64,000 bases of DNA, taken from assembly GCF_041287255.1 (NCBI RefSeq), contig NZ_JBGGTX010000003.1, forward strand, positions 496,001 to 560,000, in the 5' to 3' direction. Shown here one piece after another: positions 1 through 9,649 of the stretch; position 1 is the first letter of the stretch, and every line of letters begins with the position of its first letter. Under the pieces are notes generated by a model, which saw only the letters and a list, made by a program, of their open reading frames with translations, was not told the origin of the DNA and made no database searches. This DNA is from Tamlana flava. GTDB taxonomy: Bacteria > Bacteroidota > Bacteroidia > Flavobacteriales > Flavobacteriaceae. Position numbers and translations under genes: made by a program.

Positions 1-1
1 C

Positions 2-346
2 GGCCGTGAAGCTATTCAGTTACGTGGTTACCCTAACCAATCGCTGTCAGATCAGGATGGTGGTACCATTTATAATAAATACTCTTTGGAACTTCGTTAC
101 CCAGTTACCCTAAAAGCTTCAGCTAAAATCTATGCTCTTGCCTTTTTAGAGGGCGGTGGATCTTATAATAATTTTAGGGATTTCAATCCGTTTAATGTTT
201 ATCGCTCCGCAGGATTAGGTATCCGTATTTTCATGCCGGCCTTTGGTTTATTGGGTATTGATTTTGGTCACGGATTTGACCCATTACCGGGCGAAACTGG
301 CAAACATGGTTGGGAAACTCACTTTATAATTGGGCAACAATTTTAA
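2..346 (+). CDS. bamA: BamA outer-membrane assembly factor, C-terminal end (partial)
   Basis: The reading frame is already open at the first base, so only the last 114 codons are present. BamA is the 16-stranded outer-membrane barrel that inserts other barrel proteins. The fragment shows an LRGY motif near its start, matching the conserved (V/L)RG(F/Y) loop-6 motif of the BamA/Omp85 barrel. It also has late barrel strands (GLGIRIFMPAFGLLGIDFG) and ends in the C-terminal Phe typical of barrel proteins. Two OmpH/Skp-like chaperone genes follow, the usual neighbours of bamA in Bacteroidetes. The first in-frame start-like codon inside the window (TTG at 86) is not the real start. Confidence 0.9.
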   Translation, partial: GREAIQLRGYPNQSLSDQDGGTIYNKYSLELRYPVTLKASAKIYALAFLEGGGSYNNFRDFNPFNVYRSAGLGIRIFMPAFGLLGIDFGHGFDPLPGETGKHGWETHFIIGQQF

Positions 347-430
347 ACAAATAAATTATTTTGGCACGATATTTTCTATTAACTCTCCGATGATTTGCAT
401 AAGAATAAAATTTTTAAGATTAAAATTCGT

Positions 431-438
431 TAATTTTG
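431..438 (+). promoter_or_regulatory. TAnnTTTG -7 element upstream of the first OmpH gene
   Basis: TAATTTTG is an exact match to the Bacteroidetes -7 consensus. It lies about 80 nt before the 518 start in the gap after bamA. No TTG was found at the ideal -33 distance. It would give the chaperone genes a promoter independent of bamA. Confidence 0.45.
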
Positions 439-517
439 AAGACATGATTCAAAAAGGCAGAAAAAATCATCTGTCGTTTTAGAATTTTTAATCCATAAAT
501 TATAAAATATTAAACCG

Positions 518-1558
518 ATGCGAAATAACGTTCTTTTTTTACTGACATTAGTTTTTATGTTAAGCCTATCTTCTCTGTATGCACAACGTGGTGTAAGGAT
601 TGCTTACATAGACACTGAATATATTTTAGAGAATGTTCCTGAATATCAAGACGCCACCCAGCAGCTCAATACAAAAGCACAACAATGGAAAAATGAGATT
701 GAGGAAAAGTTAGCTGCCATTGAGCAAAAACGCATTGATTTAAGTAATGAAAAAGCGCTTTTAACCAATGAACTTATTGAAGAACGCCAAGAAGATATTG
801 ATTTTGAGGAAAATGAAATATTAGACTATCAACAAAAACGTTTTGGCCCTAATGGTGATTTGTTCATTCAGAAAAAACAGTTAATGCAACCCATACAGGA
901 TCAAATATTTGCTGCAGTTCAGGATTTAGCTGAAGGAAGAAAATACGATTTTATTTTCGATAAATCATCTGACGCCGTGATGTTGTTCTCAGCAAAACAA
1001 TTTGATTTGAGTGAGCAGATTTTAAGAAGTATTACAAGATCCGCAAAACGTAAACAAGCGCAATCTAAAGTAGAGAAAAAAGCTGCCGAAGAGGAAGAAT
1101 TGATTCCCGAAATAAATGAAGAATTGGAAGCTAGGGAAAAAGCCTTAGAAGAAAAGAGGGCTGAAAGAGAAAGTGCTGTTGAGAAACGTAGACAAGAAAT
1201 TTTGGCCGCAAGGGAAGCCAAGAAAAAAGAGGTCGAAGAAAGACGCCAAAAGATTTTAGAAGAAAGAGAAAAAGCCAGACAGGCTAAATTGGATGCCAGA
1301 AGCCAAACAAGTTCTTCAGCTAAAGTAGAGGAAAGCAATGAAACTAAAGGAGAAGAAACTGATGAAACAAAAACGGAAGAGGAAGCAAAACCAGAAGCTG
1401 AAACTAAAACACAGGCCGAACTCATAGAAGAAAACAGACAAAAGAAACTAGCTGAAAGAGAAGCCCGAATAAAAGAACTGGAAGAAAGAAAACAGAGAAT
1501 TTTAGAAGAACGTCAAAGAAGGAAAGACAGTATAAATGCTGCGAGAAATAATAATTAG
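518..1558 (+). CDS. OmpH/Skp family periplasmic chaperone with long charged C-terminal coiled coil
   Basis: The 346-residue protein has a signal peptide ending near SLYAQ and then an OmpH/Skp-like domain (about residues 25-180) starting with VRIAYIDTEYIL. Family members bind unfolded outer-membrane proteins in the periplasm and pass them to BamA. About 160 residues is the normal family length. Here a second half (about 185-346) is added, made almost only of Glu, Lys, Arg and Ala in KRxxIL/EERxxK heptads, with an acidic Thr/Glu-rich break in the middle. It lies between bamA and a normal-length paralogue, which supports a role in outer-membrane assembly. The function of the tail is unknown; a membrane- or wall-spanning coiled coil is only a guess. 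Confidence 0.88.
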   Translation: MRNNVLFLLTLVFMLSLSSLYAQRGVRIAYIDTEYILENVPEYQDATQQLNTKAQQWKNEIEEKLAAIEQKRIDLSNEKALLTNELIEERQEDIDFEENEILDYQQKRFGPNGDLFIQKKQLMQPIQDQIFAAVQDLAEGRKYDFIFDKSSDAVMLFSAKQFDLSEQILRSITRSAKRKQAQSKVEKKAAEEEELIPEINEELEAREKALEEKRAERESAVEKRRQEILAAREAKKKEVEERRQKILEEREKARQAKLDARSQTSSSAKVEESNETKGEETDETKTEEEAKPEAETKTQAELIEENRQKKLAEREARIKELEERKQRILEERQRRKDSINAARNNN

Positions 1559-1599
1559 ACAAAAATAAATTTATAACACACACTTAATACTATTTAAAA

Positions 1600-2100
1600 A
1601 TGAAACAATTAAAAACTCTCTTATTTGCTACTGCACTATGTATTGGAACAGTTAGTTTTACACAAGCCCAAAGCAAAGTTGCACATATAAATACGCAAGA
1701 TTTAATTGCAGCAATGCCAGAAGCAAAAGCAGCGCAAACAGAGATAGAAACTTTAGGAAAAACCTACCAAACAGATATTCAAGCTTCTATCACAGAATAC
1801 CAAAATACTGTAAAACAATACGAGGCCGAAGCTGCTACAAAAACAGATGAGGAAAATCAAAAGAGAGGTTTAGAACTTCAAGAAAAACAACAACGCATCC
1901 AACAATTTAGAGCTGATGCCCAAAAAGATTTGGCTCAAAAAGAAGCCGAATTGTTTAAACCTATTCAAGATAAAGCCATGAAAGCTATCAACGAAGTAGC
2001 TAAAGAGCAAGGTTACCAATATGTTTTGGATAGAGCCACATTGATTGTTGCTGACGGAAAAGATATTTTGGAAGATGTAAAAAAGAAATTAGGCATCTAA
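1600..2100 (+). CDS. skp: OmpH/Skp family periplasmic chaperone
   Basis: This 166-residue protein has an N-terminal signal peptide (cleavage near FTQAQ) and the standard OmpH domain: KVAHINTQDLI, a long Gln/Lys/Glu-rich helical hairpin, and a closing VLDRATLIVADG strand. Its length fits Skp exactly. It should bind outer-membrane proteins in the periplasm before BamA-dependent insertion. It starts 41 nt after its longer paralogue, so the two are probably co-transcribed. A terminator follows directly. Confidence 0.9.
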   Translation: MKQLKTLLFATALCIGTVSFTQAQSKVAHINTQDLIAAMPEAKAAQTEIETLGKTYQTDIQASITEYQNTVKQYEAEAATKTDEENQKRGLELQEKQQRIQQFRADAQKDLAQKEAELFKPIQDKAMKAINEVAKEQGYQYVLDRATLIVADGKDILEDVKKKLGI

Positions 2101-2127
2101 TAAATTAATCTTTATTTAAATATATTT

Positions 2128-2156
2128 AAGCTGTCTTTTAAAGGCAGCTTTTTTAT
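2128..2156 (+). terminator. Intrinsic terminator after the OmpH pair
   Basis: AAGCTGTC pairs with GGCAGCTT (one G-T pair) around a TTTTAAA loop and is followed by a T-rich run. The T-run also contributes to the murI -7 element. Confidence 0.75.
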
Positions 2157-2161
2157 TTTTG
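2154..2161 (+). promoter_or_regulatory. Probable murI -7 element, TATTTTTG
   Basis: This exact TAnnTTTG match ends 7 nt before the murI ATG at 2169 and overlaps the T-run of the upstream terminator. If used, the murI mRNA would have an almost absent leader. No TTG is visible at the ideal -33 spacing. Confidence 0.45.
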
Positions 2162-2168
2162 CTATACT

Positions 2169-2948
2169 ATGAACGAGCAACCGATCGGCATTTTTGATTC
2201 TGGAGTTGGTGGCACTTCCATTTGGAAGGAAATCCATGCGCTTTTACCTCATGAAAACACCATTTATTTAGCCGATAGCGCCAATGCTCCATACGGTCCA
2301 AAGGGTAAACAGGCCATTATAGAACTCAGCAAAAAAAACACTGAATATTTATTGAACAAAGGCTGTAAGATTATTGTGGTAGCTTGCAATACCGCCACAA
2401 CCAATGCCATTGATTATTTACGGGCCAATTACAATGTTCCTTTTATTGGAATTGAGCCCGCTATAAAACCTGCCGCACTACAGACAAAAACAAGCACTGT
2501 TGGCATTTTGGCCACCAAAGGCACTTTGAGCAGTGAACTGTTTTCTAAAACATCAAATCTATTTGCAAAAGACATTAAAGTTATCGAACAAATAGGAAAT
2601 GGCATTGTAGAACTTATTGAAGACGGCAAACTATATTCAGAAGAAATGAAAGCACTTCTAAAAGTTTATTTAGAACCTATGATTGACGCCAACATTGACT
2701 ATTTGGTTTTGGGTTGTACCCACTACCCCTATTTAATTCCAATCCTGGTTGAGCTTTTACCTAATGATGTGAAAATCATTGATTCTGGCGAAGCTGTTGC
2801 AAGACAAACAAAAGCAATTCTAGAAAAGAATCAACTGACAAATACAAGTATATTAAAACCTAAAAATGATTTTTTTACAAATGGCAATCCAGAAATAGTA
2901 AAATCGCTTTTATCAGATAAATACAAAGTCGAATACTTGGCTTTTTAA
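2169..2948 (+). CDS. murI: Glutamate racemase
   Basis: MurI interconverts L- and D-glutamate in the cytoplasm, supplying D-Glu for peptidoglycan. At 259 residues it has normal length. The N-terminal IGIFDSGVGG contains the catalytic-site Asp/Ser. The two catalytic cysteines are visible in VACNTATTNA (Cys73) and LGCTHYPYL (Cys183). It is downstream of, but separated by a terminator from, the OmpH genes, and converges on the AsmA-like gene. Confidence 0.96.
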   Translation: MNEQPIGIFDSGVGGTSIWKEIHALLPHENTIYLADSANAPYGPKGKQAIIELSKKNTEYLLNKGCKIIVVACNTATTNAIDYLRANYNVPFIGIEPAIKPAALQTKTSTVGILATKGTLSSELFSKTSNLFAKDIKVIEQIGNGIVELIEDGKLYSEEMKALLKVYLEPMIDANIDYLVLGCTHYPYLIPILVELLPNDVKIIDSGEAVARQTKAILEKNQLTNTSILKPKNDFFTNGNPEIVKSLLSDKYKVEYLAF

Positions 2949-2972
2949 TATTGAATTCACAATATCCAACTA

Positions 2973-5648
2973 TTATTTCACCGTATCCTTTTTCTTTGCT
3001 GTACCAAATAAATTGCCCAGTGCGGCTTTAACATTATTTACCGTTGTACCAGTTTTAGTGCTATCTGCATCTTTTTTTGTGGCAGTGCCTTTTACAATAT
3101 CATCCAAAACATCCTTAACAACATCGGTCTGCTTCTGTTTAACAGAATCTGTTTTTGTTTTGTTAGTTCCAATAACACCGCTTATCAAGTCTTTTACTTT
3201 GTCCTTACCTTGATTAAGCAATTTTTGCTTTTCAATCTCAATAAGTTGTTGGGTAAGGTTTTTTACACCACCTGTCAAATCAGTTTTAACATTTGGCGAA
3301 GTAAGGTTTCCTGTAATATTCGCAGTAACAGGTATGGTGATATTATTCACCTCAGCATCGTTTATTTTACCGATTAACCTATTGACTTCACTTCCCAAAT
3401 ATTTAGCCGGCACGTTAAAAACAGCATTATAATCTACCGTTTTGTCAAAACCATGGGAGCCAGAAACGGTTATGCCAATGTCTTTATATTTTAAATCGAA
3501 TGGCTTTACACTTACCTTTCCGTTGGCAAATGAAAGATGGGTTTTCACATCTTTTAAATCTAATTCATCAAAATCAACAAAACTTAGGGCTCCTTCAAGT
3601 TTACTCAAAATTTGACTTTGGTCGGCACTTATTTTTGTAGTTAACAATTGTGCCAAGGCATCTCCAGAAATACTTTTTAAATCGGGTGAAAACTCATTGT
3701 CCAAATTCCCTGAAAGCTTAAGATTTGTATTTATTTTACCTTGGATTAATTTTGCAATTGGCGCAATGTTTTGAAGCAATTCCATCTCTTTAAAAGATTT
3801 ACCAATATCAAATCCGTCGGCACCTAAATTTAAGTTGAAAGTAGGCACTTCATTTTTTGTTGAAACATCTCCCGAAATAGACAAAGCACCATCAAAAATA
3901 CTTGATTTCATGTTTTCAAGCCATACCTGTTGGTCCTTTATGTAAAGTTTCCCGGTTACATCTTTTAAACTTAAATTGTCATAAACAACAGTATTGGCAC
4001 TGGCAGTTATCATGCATTCTAAAAAAGCGGGGATTTTCAAAGATTCCGCATCGCTAATGGTTTTATTGTCCGCCGATTTTTCCTTATCCTCAGACATAAA
4101 ATCACTAACTATAAATAAATTGGATGTTATATTAAAATTACCCTTTAAGGTATTATCGCTTAACAAAAGGCCAAATAAATTTTTAATGGTACCCGTAGCG
4201 TTCAAATCGCTATCACCAGTTCTGGCCTTAAAATTATTCAAGGTCACCGTGCCCGGATTAAAGGTCATATCCGCTTGTGAAATATGAATGGGGTTCGCAA
4301 TATCCTCTGATGAAAACACAAAATCGGTAACACTAACAGCACCATTGTTCTTAATACGCTCGTAAGCGTTGGTTTCAATAGCATTCATGTCAAAAGCCGT
4401 GTTTAATTTCCCTTTTAAAATACCACTCAATTGATTCTCCAATTCAACAGGATACACCTTTGTAATGTTCGCCAAATTGATAATTCCATCAAGATTGGCG
4501 TTTACCTGCATATTTTTGGTAATGTTTTTTAAAGTAGCTGATGATTTAAACACATCGTTATCTATCTTAAAATTCAGTGCGTTAATATCTACATAAGTGT
4601 CATCAACATTACCTGAGGTATTTTTGATGCTGGTATCAATAGTAATATTTTCAACCCGTTTCGGCAAATCCGGATATTTAAACGAGGCATTATTTGAGGT
4701 GATGCTAATGTCTAAAGTCGGGATGGTTTCATCGGTCACCATACCTTTTATAATGCCCTTTACTTTAAAGTCGCCCGTAGTTTCAACATTCTCGATGTCT
4801 TTGGAATAGGTTTTTGGAATAACTGCCAAAAAGTTTTTAAAATCCGATTCTGGGTTTTCAAAAGTAATGTCTATATCTTGACCGTTTTCAAGAAGTTGCA
4901 CATAACCTTGAAATTCAAGAGGCAAATCATTTATAAAGCCTTTGTTTTCCTGAAAAGTGTATTTGCTGTTATTTAAATCCATGTCAATCAAAGCATCGAG
5001 TTTCACTGGGTTGTTGGACAAATAATTGGTGCTATCCATTGAAAAGCTAACGTTGGCCTCACTTTTTGTATCCAATTCTGAAGCATCAGCAGAAAATATC
5101 CCATGCCCAGAATGATTTAACTCTGTAATATAAATGGTCATATTTGACGCTTCATCAAGATAGGTAAATGCACTTTTATTGATGGCATAATCTTCAACAT
5201 CAAAAGCAAAACCACTACTTTCTGTGGCCGAATCTTCACCTGTTTCTTTTACAATATCATAGTTTTCATTGCCAAACTTGTCCGTTTTTAAGGTGAGCAT
5301 GGCCTGATCAACCGTAATTGAATTTACTACAATAGGGCCATCACTTGCTTTTTTAAAAAGCTCCTTAACAGACATGGTGAATGAAATATTTTTTACTGAA
5401 GCTAAGGTTTCGTCATTAAACGGCTGAAAATTGGTAATGACCAAATCTGAAACACCAACATGCGCCTTGGGAAAGCTTCGAATAAAACTCAAACTAACAT
5501 CGCTGAACTCTACCTGTGCGCTTAGGTTTTGGTTAATAAACCGCTTCACCATTTCCTTTATCTGACCTTGAAATGCAAAGGGTATGGCAACCAACAGTGC
5601 CAATATAATCAATATGGTTAATCCTATAATTTTTAAAGCTTTCTTCAT
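2973..5648 (-). CDS. AsmA family / AsmA-like C-terminal region protein
   Basis: This 891-residue protein has one N-terminal membrane helix (about residues 7-28), a large beta-rich region, and a C-terminal part typical of AsmA_2. The C-terminal tail, from about residue 800, is Lys/Thr/Asp-rich. AsmA proteins belong to the repeating-beta-groove group and are linked to lipid transport between inner and outer membranes or to outer-membrane biogenesis. The sequence supports the family; the exact cargo cannot be read. The 25-nt gap to murI shows no terminator. Confidence 0.88.
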   Translation of the reverse strand: MKKALKIIGLTILIILALLVAIPFAFQGQIKEMVKRFINQNLSAQVEFSDVSLSFIRSFPKAHVGVSDLVITNFQPFNDETLASVKNISFTMSVKELFKKASDGPIVVNSITVDQAMLTLKTDKFGNENYDIVKETGEDSATESSGFAFDVEDYAINKSAFTYLDEASNMTIYITELNHSGHGIFSADASELDTKSEANVSFSMDSTNYLSNNPVKLDALIDMDLNNSKYTFQENKGFINDLPLEFQGYVQLLENGQDIDITFENPESDFKNFLAVIPKTYSKDIENVETTGDFKVKGIIKGMVTDETIPTLDISITSNNASFKYPDLPKRVENITIDTSIKNTSGNVDDTYVDINALNFKIDNDVFKSSATLKNITKNMQVNANLDGIINLANITKVYPVELENQLSGILKGKLNTAFDMNAIETNAYERIKNNGAVSVTDFVFSSEDIANPIHISQADMTFNPGTVTLNNFKARTGDSDLNATGTIKNLFGLLLSDNTLKGNFNITSNLFIVSDFMSEDKEKSADNKTISDAESLKIPAFLECMITASANTVVYDNLSLKDVTGKLYIKDQQVWLENMKSSIFDGALSISGDVSTKNEVPTFNLNLGADGFDIGKSFKEMELLQNIAPIAKLIQGKINTNLKLSGNLDNEFSPDLKSISGDALAQLLTTKISADQSQILSKLEGALSFVDFDELDLKDVKTHLSFANGKVSVKPFDLKYKDIGITVSGSHGFDKTVDYNAVFNVPAKYLGSEVNRLIGKINDAEVNNITIPVTANITGNLTSPNVKTDLTGGVKNLTQQLIEIEKQKLLNQGKDKVKDLISGVIGTNKTKTDSVKQKQTDVVKDVLDDIVKGTATKKDADSTKTGTTVNNVKAALGNLFGTAKKKDTVK

Positions 5649-5756
5649 GGGGTAGTGTTTGCAGAAATATACGTTATAAAAGGATTTCGAGACGAAGTAA
5701 CTAAAAAGTTTAATAAAAATTTAACCAATGCGGATATTTATTTCTGATTGAAGATT

Positions 5757-6461
5757 TTAAAGCAAATCAATCTCTTCGTTATCCTTTAAATTAAATCGTT
5801 TCTTGAATAAATATACACCCAAATACATAAAAGGTGTATCACAAAGGGCAACAAAAACCTTAAATAAAAACCCACTGATTAAAAGTCCCGTAAAAAGATT
5901 CCACGGCAAAACCTTAAAAAGGCACAGAAGTAGCACAACAGATAAAGTATCAACAAACTGGGACAACCAAGTAGAAAAATTATTACGTAGCCAAAGATGT
6001 TTGCCCTTGGTAACCCGTTTCCAGAAATGGTAAATTTGAATATCTACAAACTGGGCGCACAAATAAGCTGTCATGCTTGCTCCAACAGCCAAAATAGTTC
6101 TGCCAAAAACGTTTGAAAAAAGGGCATCATCTATGGGTGAATCTGGAACTGCCGGAACGATATCGGCTACAAAAACTATTAAAACCGAAAAAAGGGATGC
6201 AAAAATACCCGTAACAACAACTTGATTGGCCCGTTTTTTACCATAAATTTCACTGATTAAATCTGTGATTAAAAACGTAATTGGGTAGGGCAAAATACCA
6301 ACTGAAACAACAAAAAGCTTACTTCCAAAAACCTCAACATCAAATGGATGCCAATAAAAAAACTTCTGGAAAATCAAATTTGAAACCACCAAGGACGTTA
6401 TAAATAAAGCTCCTAAGAGCATGTAAATACGTTGGGCAGCAAGTTTGTCTTTTATGGACAT
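5757..6461 (-). CDS. Queuosine precursor transporter, QueT/YhhQ (VUT) family
   Basis: The 234-residue integral membrane protein has about six hydrophobic segments. It carries family signatures such as ILPYPITFLITDLISEIYG near residues 55-75, SMTAYLCAQFVDIQIYHFWK, and WLSQFVDTLSVV. E. coli YhhQ imports the queuosine precursors preQ0/preQ1 for modification of wobble position 34 in tRNA. The gene follows the LytTR regulator by 25 nt and may be the last gene of that operon. Confidence 0.9.
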   Translation of the reverse strand: MSIKDKLAAQRIYMLLGALFITSLVVSNLIFQKFFYWHPFDVEVFGSKLFVVSVGILPYPITFLITDLISEIYGKKRANQVVVTGIFASLFSVLIVFVADIVPAVPDSPIDDALFSNVFGRTILAVGASMTAYLCAQFVDIQIYHFWKRVTKGKHLWLRNNFSTWLSQFVDTLSVVLLLCLFKVLPWNLFTGLLISGFLFKVFVALCDTPFMYLGVYLFKKRFNLKDNEEIDLL

Positions 6462-6486
6462 ATTAAAATTGAGGTTGACTATTTAG

Positions 6487-7221
6487 TCACTTAAAATACG
6501 ATAATAAATCTGATTTTTTTGAGGCAGAAACCATAATTTCCTTGCCATTGCTCAGTACAACGCTTCCACCCTTTCCTTTTATGTACTTTACCACTTCGTT
6601 AACATTCACCAAATAGGATTTGTGTACCCGAGCAAAACTAACATCGCTTAGAACTTCCTCAAAATATTTGAGCGTTTTGCTGACCAACTTTTTCTTGTTG
6701 TTATTAAGGTAAATTTCTGTGTAATTATCATCGGCCTTGCAGTATAAAATATCTGCTGTGTTTAAAACTTCAAAACCATCAAGTTGGGGAATAGTGATTT
6801 TGCCATTTACGGCATTGGTTTTAGGCACTAGTACTTGGTCTTGAAGCGCTTTTTCTTTAATCTTGATTTCGGTTACATAATCCACTGCTTTGATGAGCTC
6901 ATCTATTGAAATGGGTTTCATCAAATAATAGGAGGCATGGGCATTAAGGGCATCTATGGCATAATGGTTATAGGCCGTTACAAAAATGGTTTCGAAATCA
7001 ACATCACCAACTTTATCCAACAAGTCAAATGCGTTCCCATAGGGCATTTCCACATCCAGAAAAACTAAATCCAAATCGTTATTCCGTATTAAAACCAAGG
7101 CTTCCTCAACATCGGCCGCCTCACCCAAAACTACAACATTAGGACAGTATTCTTTAAGATAGTTTTTTAGAATATCTCTACTTGTTTCTTCGTCCTCTAC
7201 TATTATGGAAGTTAGCTTCAT
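6487..7221 (-). CDS. LytTR family response regulator
   Basis: This 244-residue protein has an N-terminal receiver domain (residues 1-120) with the acidic pair at 10-11, the phospho-accepting Asp56 in VFLDVEMP and the conserved switch and Lys positions (TAYNHYA, LMKPIS). A C-terminal LytTR DNA-binding domain (about 145-244) contains RVHKSYLVNVNEV. Its start abuts the stop of the kinase gene, so the two form a two-component operon. Targets are unknown; LytTR regulators typically bind short paired repeats. Confidence 0.94.
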   Translation of the reverse strand: MKLTSIIVEDEETSRDILKNYLKEYCPNVVVLGEAADVEEALVLIRNNDLDLVFLDVEMPYGNAFDLLDKVGDVDFETIFVTAYNHYAIDALNAHASYYLMKPISIDELIKAVDYVTEIKIKEKALQDQVLVPKTNAVNGKITIPQLDGFEVLNTADILYCKADDNYTEIYLNNNKKKLVSKTLKYFEEVLSDVSFARVHKSYLVNVNEVVKYIKGKGGSVVLSNGKEIMVSASKKSDLLSYFK

Positions 7222-9402
7222 TTAATCCTTTTTAAGCGTTACAATGACTTGAGTACCCGTGTCTTCTTCATCTTGAAAATCGTCAATAAACACATCTACT
7301 TTATCTTTATACATATCGTTGAGAATGGATACGCGCTTTTTAATATTGCCCATCCCTTTGGAATTTTGCTTTTGCTGATTTTCTGTTTTTAAAGCTTTTG
7401 ATTTTTCCCGGCCGATACCATCATCTGAAATCTTGATTTTAATTTCATTAAGTTCAATTTGCACAATGGATATTTCTAGATGGCCTTTGGATTTTTTGTA
7501 GCGCAACCCGTGCCAAACGGCATTTTCTATATATGGTTGCAACAGCATGGGCGGAATGACAAAATCCTGCAAATTGATGTTTTCATCAACTTCAATCGAA
7601 TAGTCAAATTTATCCTTAAACCTAAAATGCTCCAACTTGGTGTACAGCTTTAATAGCTCGATTTCTTTTCCCAACGGAATAAAATCTTCCTCGCTGTTCT
7701 CCAAAACAGCTCGCATCAATAATGAAAAATCGGTTAAATATTTGTTTGCCGTTCGTTCGTCATTTGAAGCAATAAAACTATTTACCGAGTTTAAGGCATT
7801 AAAAATAAAATGCGGATTCATTTGGCTACGCAAACTTTTTAAAGCCAACAAATTGTTTGCCAAACGCTGTTCCTTGATATATTTAAACATTAAAAAAGCA
7901 GCGATTAGCAACAATAAAACACCTCCAATTAAGGAGTAAATAATAAGTTTTTGACGTTTTGACTGCTCTATGGAAAGCTCATATTTACTTTCGGAAAGTT
8001 CGCGTTCGCCCTCCAAACTTGAAATTCTGTTCTGCTTACTTACTATGTCCTTGCTAAATCTGGCGGCTTGCGACAATTCTTGTTCCTTCAACACAACCAG
8101 TTCATCCACTAAATCAACATAATTTTGATAGGCTATTAATGCCTTATCGAATTGTCCGGCATCACGATATACTTCAGACAATTTCCTAGTCGCATCCTTT
8201 TGAACAATCAAATCCTTTTTAACATCGGCTTCCTCAATACTTTTTTCAAGATATGAAATGGCATTGCCAAAATCGTTTTGCGAGGCATAGGCATTCCCTA
8301 TTTTGTAGTTTTGTTGTTGAGGCGTTAAGGCACTTTCATTGCTTAATTCAGATTCACTTTCTATCTCATTAATAGCGTTTAACGCTTCTTTTCTCAGCTC
8401 AATTTCATCTGAAAAATCATTTATTTCTCCCTTAAAATCCGCCACTTTTAGCTTTTCCTCAACAGCCCTTTTTTTGCTTTCGGTATTTGCCAGTTTCATC
8501 GATTTATTGAAAAAGGATTCCGCTTTATCTAATTCACCTTTAGCTTTATAGGCTTGTGCAATCTTGGAATTGAAATCGGTAATTTTGGGTGTGATTAAAT
8601 GTTTTTGGGCCACGGCTAAACCAGCTTCATAGGCATCAATGGCCTGTTGGTAGGTTTTGGTTAAAAGGTGTACATCCCCCAATCCCTCATACAATTCTGT
8701 AAGTTGCCAATTGGACAAATTATTTTTATTGATACCGTTGAAAACTTCAAGACTTTCTTGATAGTTCTTATTGAGTTTGTAAGCATTGGCCAATTTGAGG
8801 CTGACCACATTTGCATTTCTATTTTGAAGACTTATCCGGAAGTTAGAAACGGCCAAATCATACTGCTTCCAGTACATATATATGTCACCCAAAACCTCAT
8901 AGGCTTCTCCATTTTCTTTGGTAGACGAACTTTCCACCAAAGCATCAGCAATAAACTGAATACTTTTTTTGGCATCTTTTTTTAAATAGGCTTCCGCGGA
9001 ATCAATCAACGCATTGAAGCTTTCTGTTTTTGAATATCTAGATGTTTTTTTGAATTTTGAGTATTGTTCTTCTTCCCGATTGGGCTGCACTTCAACCCGA
9101 ATACGCTCATCACTTTTTATGATATAAACCACCGTTTCAAAATCTTTGTGCTTGATGGTCAGTTCGTCCCCAACCCTTGCTTGTATTCTAAAATCACCCA
9201 GAAAATCGGTGGTTGTGTATGCTCCTCCATTCACTTCAATATTTACATTGGGTATGGGTTTTCTCGTATCACTTTCAACCACAGAACCACGAACCGTAAA
9301 ACTCGGGGCTTCATTGGAGCGCATTAACCCATTCTGTCCAAACAACGAAACACTGTAAAACGACAGGCATAAAACACATAAATATTTAACAAATCGCTGC
9401 AT
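7222..9402 (-). CDS. LytS-type sensor histidine kinase with carboxypeptidase-like and TPR sensor region
   Basis: The ATG at 9402 is chosen because it places the signal sequence (MQRFVKYLCVLCLSF, cut near FGQ) at the N-terminus; an upstream in-frame ATG at 9456 would add 18 unusual residues. The order is signal peptide, carboxypeptidase-regulatory-like domain (about 35-105), roughly eight TPR-like repeats (about 130-430), coiled coil, one membrane helix (about 485-505), a His_kinase domain with phospho-His near residue 531 in MNPHFIFN, and an HATPase with SDDGIGREKS. The sensor half is probably periplasmic. It should phosphorylate the adjacent LytTR regulator. The ligand is unknown. Confidence 0.92.
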   Translation of the reverse strand: MQRFVKYLCVLCLSFYSVSLFGQNGLMRSNEAPSFTVRGSVVESDTRKPIPNVNIEVNGGAYTTTDFLGDFRIQARVGDELTIKHKDFETVVYIIKSDERIRVEVQPNREEEQYSKFKKTSRYSKTESFNALIDSAEAYLKKDAKKSIQFIADALVESSSTKENGEAYEVLGDIYMYWKQYDLAVSNFRISLQNRNANVVSLKLANAYKLNKNYQESLEVFNGINKNNLSNWQLTELYEGLGDVHLLTKTYQQAIDAYEAGLAVAQKHLITPKITDFNSKIAQAYKAKGELDKAESFFNKSMKLANTESKKRAVEEKLKVADFKGEINDFSDEIELRKEALNAINEIESESELSNESALTPQQQNYKIGNAYASQNDFGNAISYLEKSIEEADVKKDLIVQKDATRKLSEVYRDAGQFDKALIAYQNYVDLVDELVVLKEQELSQAARFSKDIVSKQNRISSLEGERELSESKYELSIEQSKRQKLIIYSLIGGVLLLLIAAFLMFKYIKEQRLANNLLALKSLRSQMNPHFIFNALNSVNSFIASNDERTANKYLTDFSLLMRAVLENSEEDFIPLGKEIELLKLYTKLEHFRFKDKFDYSIEVDENINLQDFVIPPMLLQPYIENAVWHGLRYKKSKGHLEISIVQIELNEIKIKISDDGIGREKSKALKTENQQKQNSKGMGNIKKRVSILNDMYKDKVDVFIDDFQDEEDTGTQVIVTLKKD

Positions 9403-9649
9403 GAGGCTCTTTATAATAGCTAAACATACGCACTTTACTTGATTTATTAAAATCAAGATTTTACTACTCGATGTGTTTTTGGTTCATAAAAATAGGCTTA
9501 ACACATTTATTGGGCTTATTGGCTCATCGAAATTGTTGTTTCACTCATTACGCTTTTTTTAAGAACTAAGTTGATTTTAGTTTTATGATGTCAATACTTA
9601 AATAGTAACAACACACAAAGTTTACATCAATTTAAAAAACGTGAAAATC

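Noticed and set aside
919..1425. Long open frame on the minus strand opposite the charged OmpH tail
   Set aside because: Its Ser/Leu/Ala-rich composition is what the reverse of Glu/Lys/Arg coiled-coil codons produces, and it lies wholly inside a well-supported gene.
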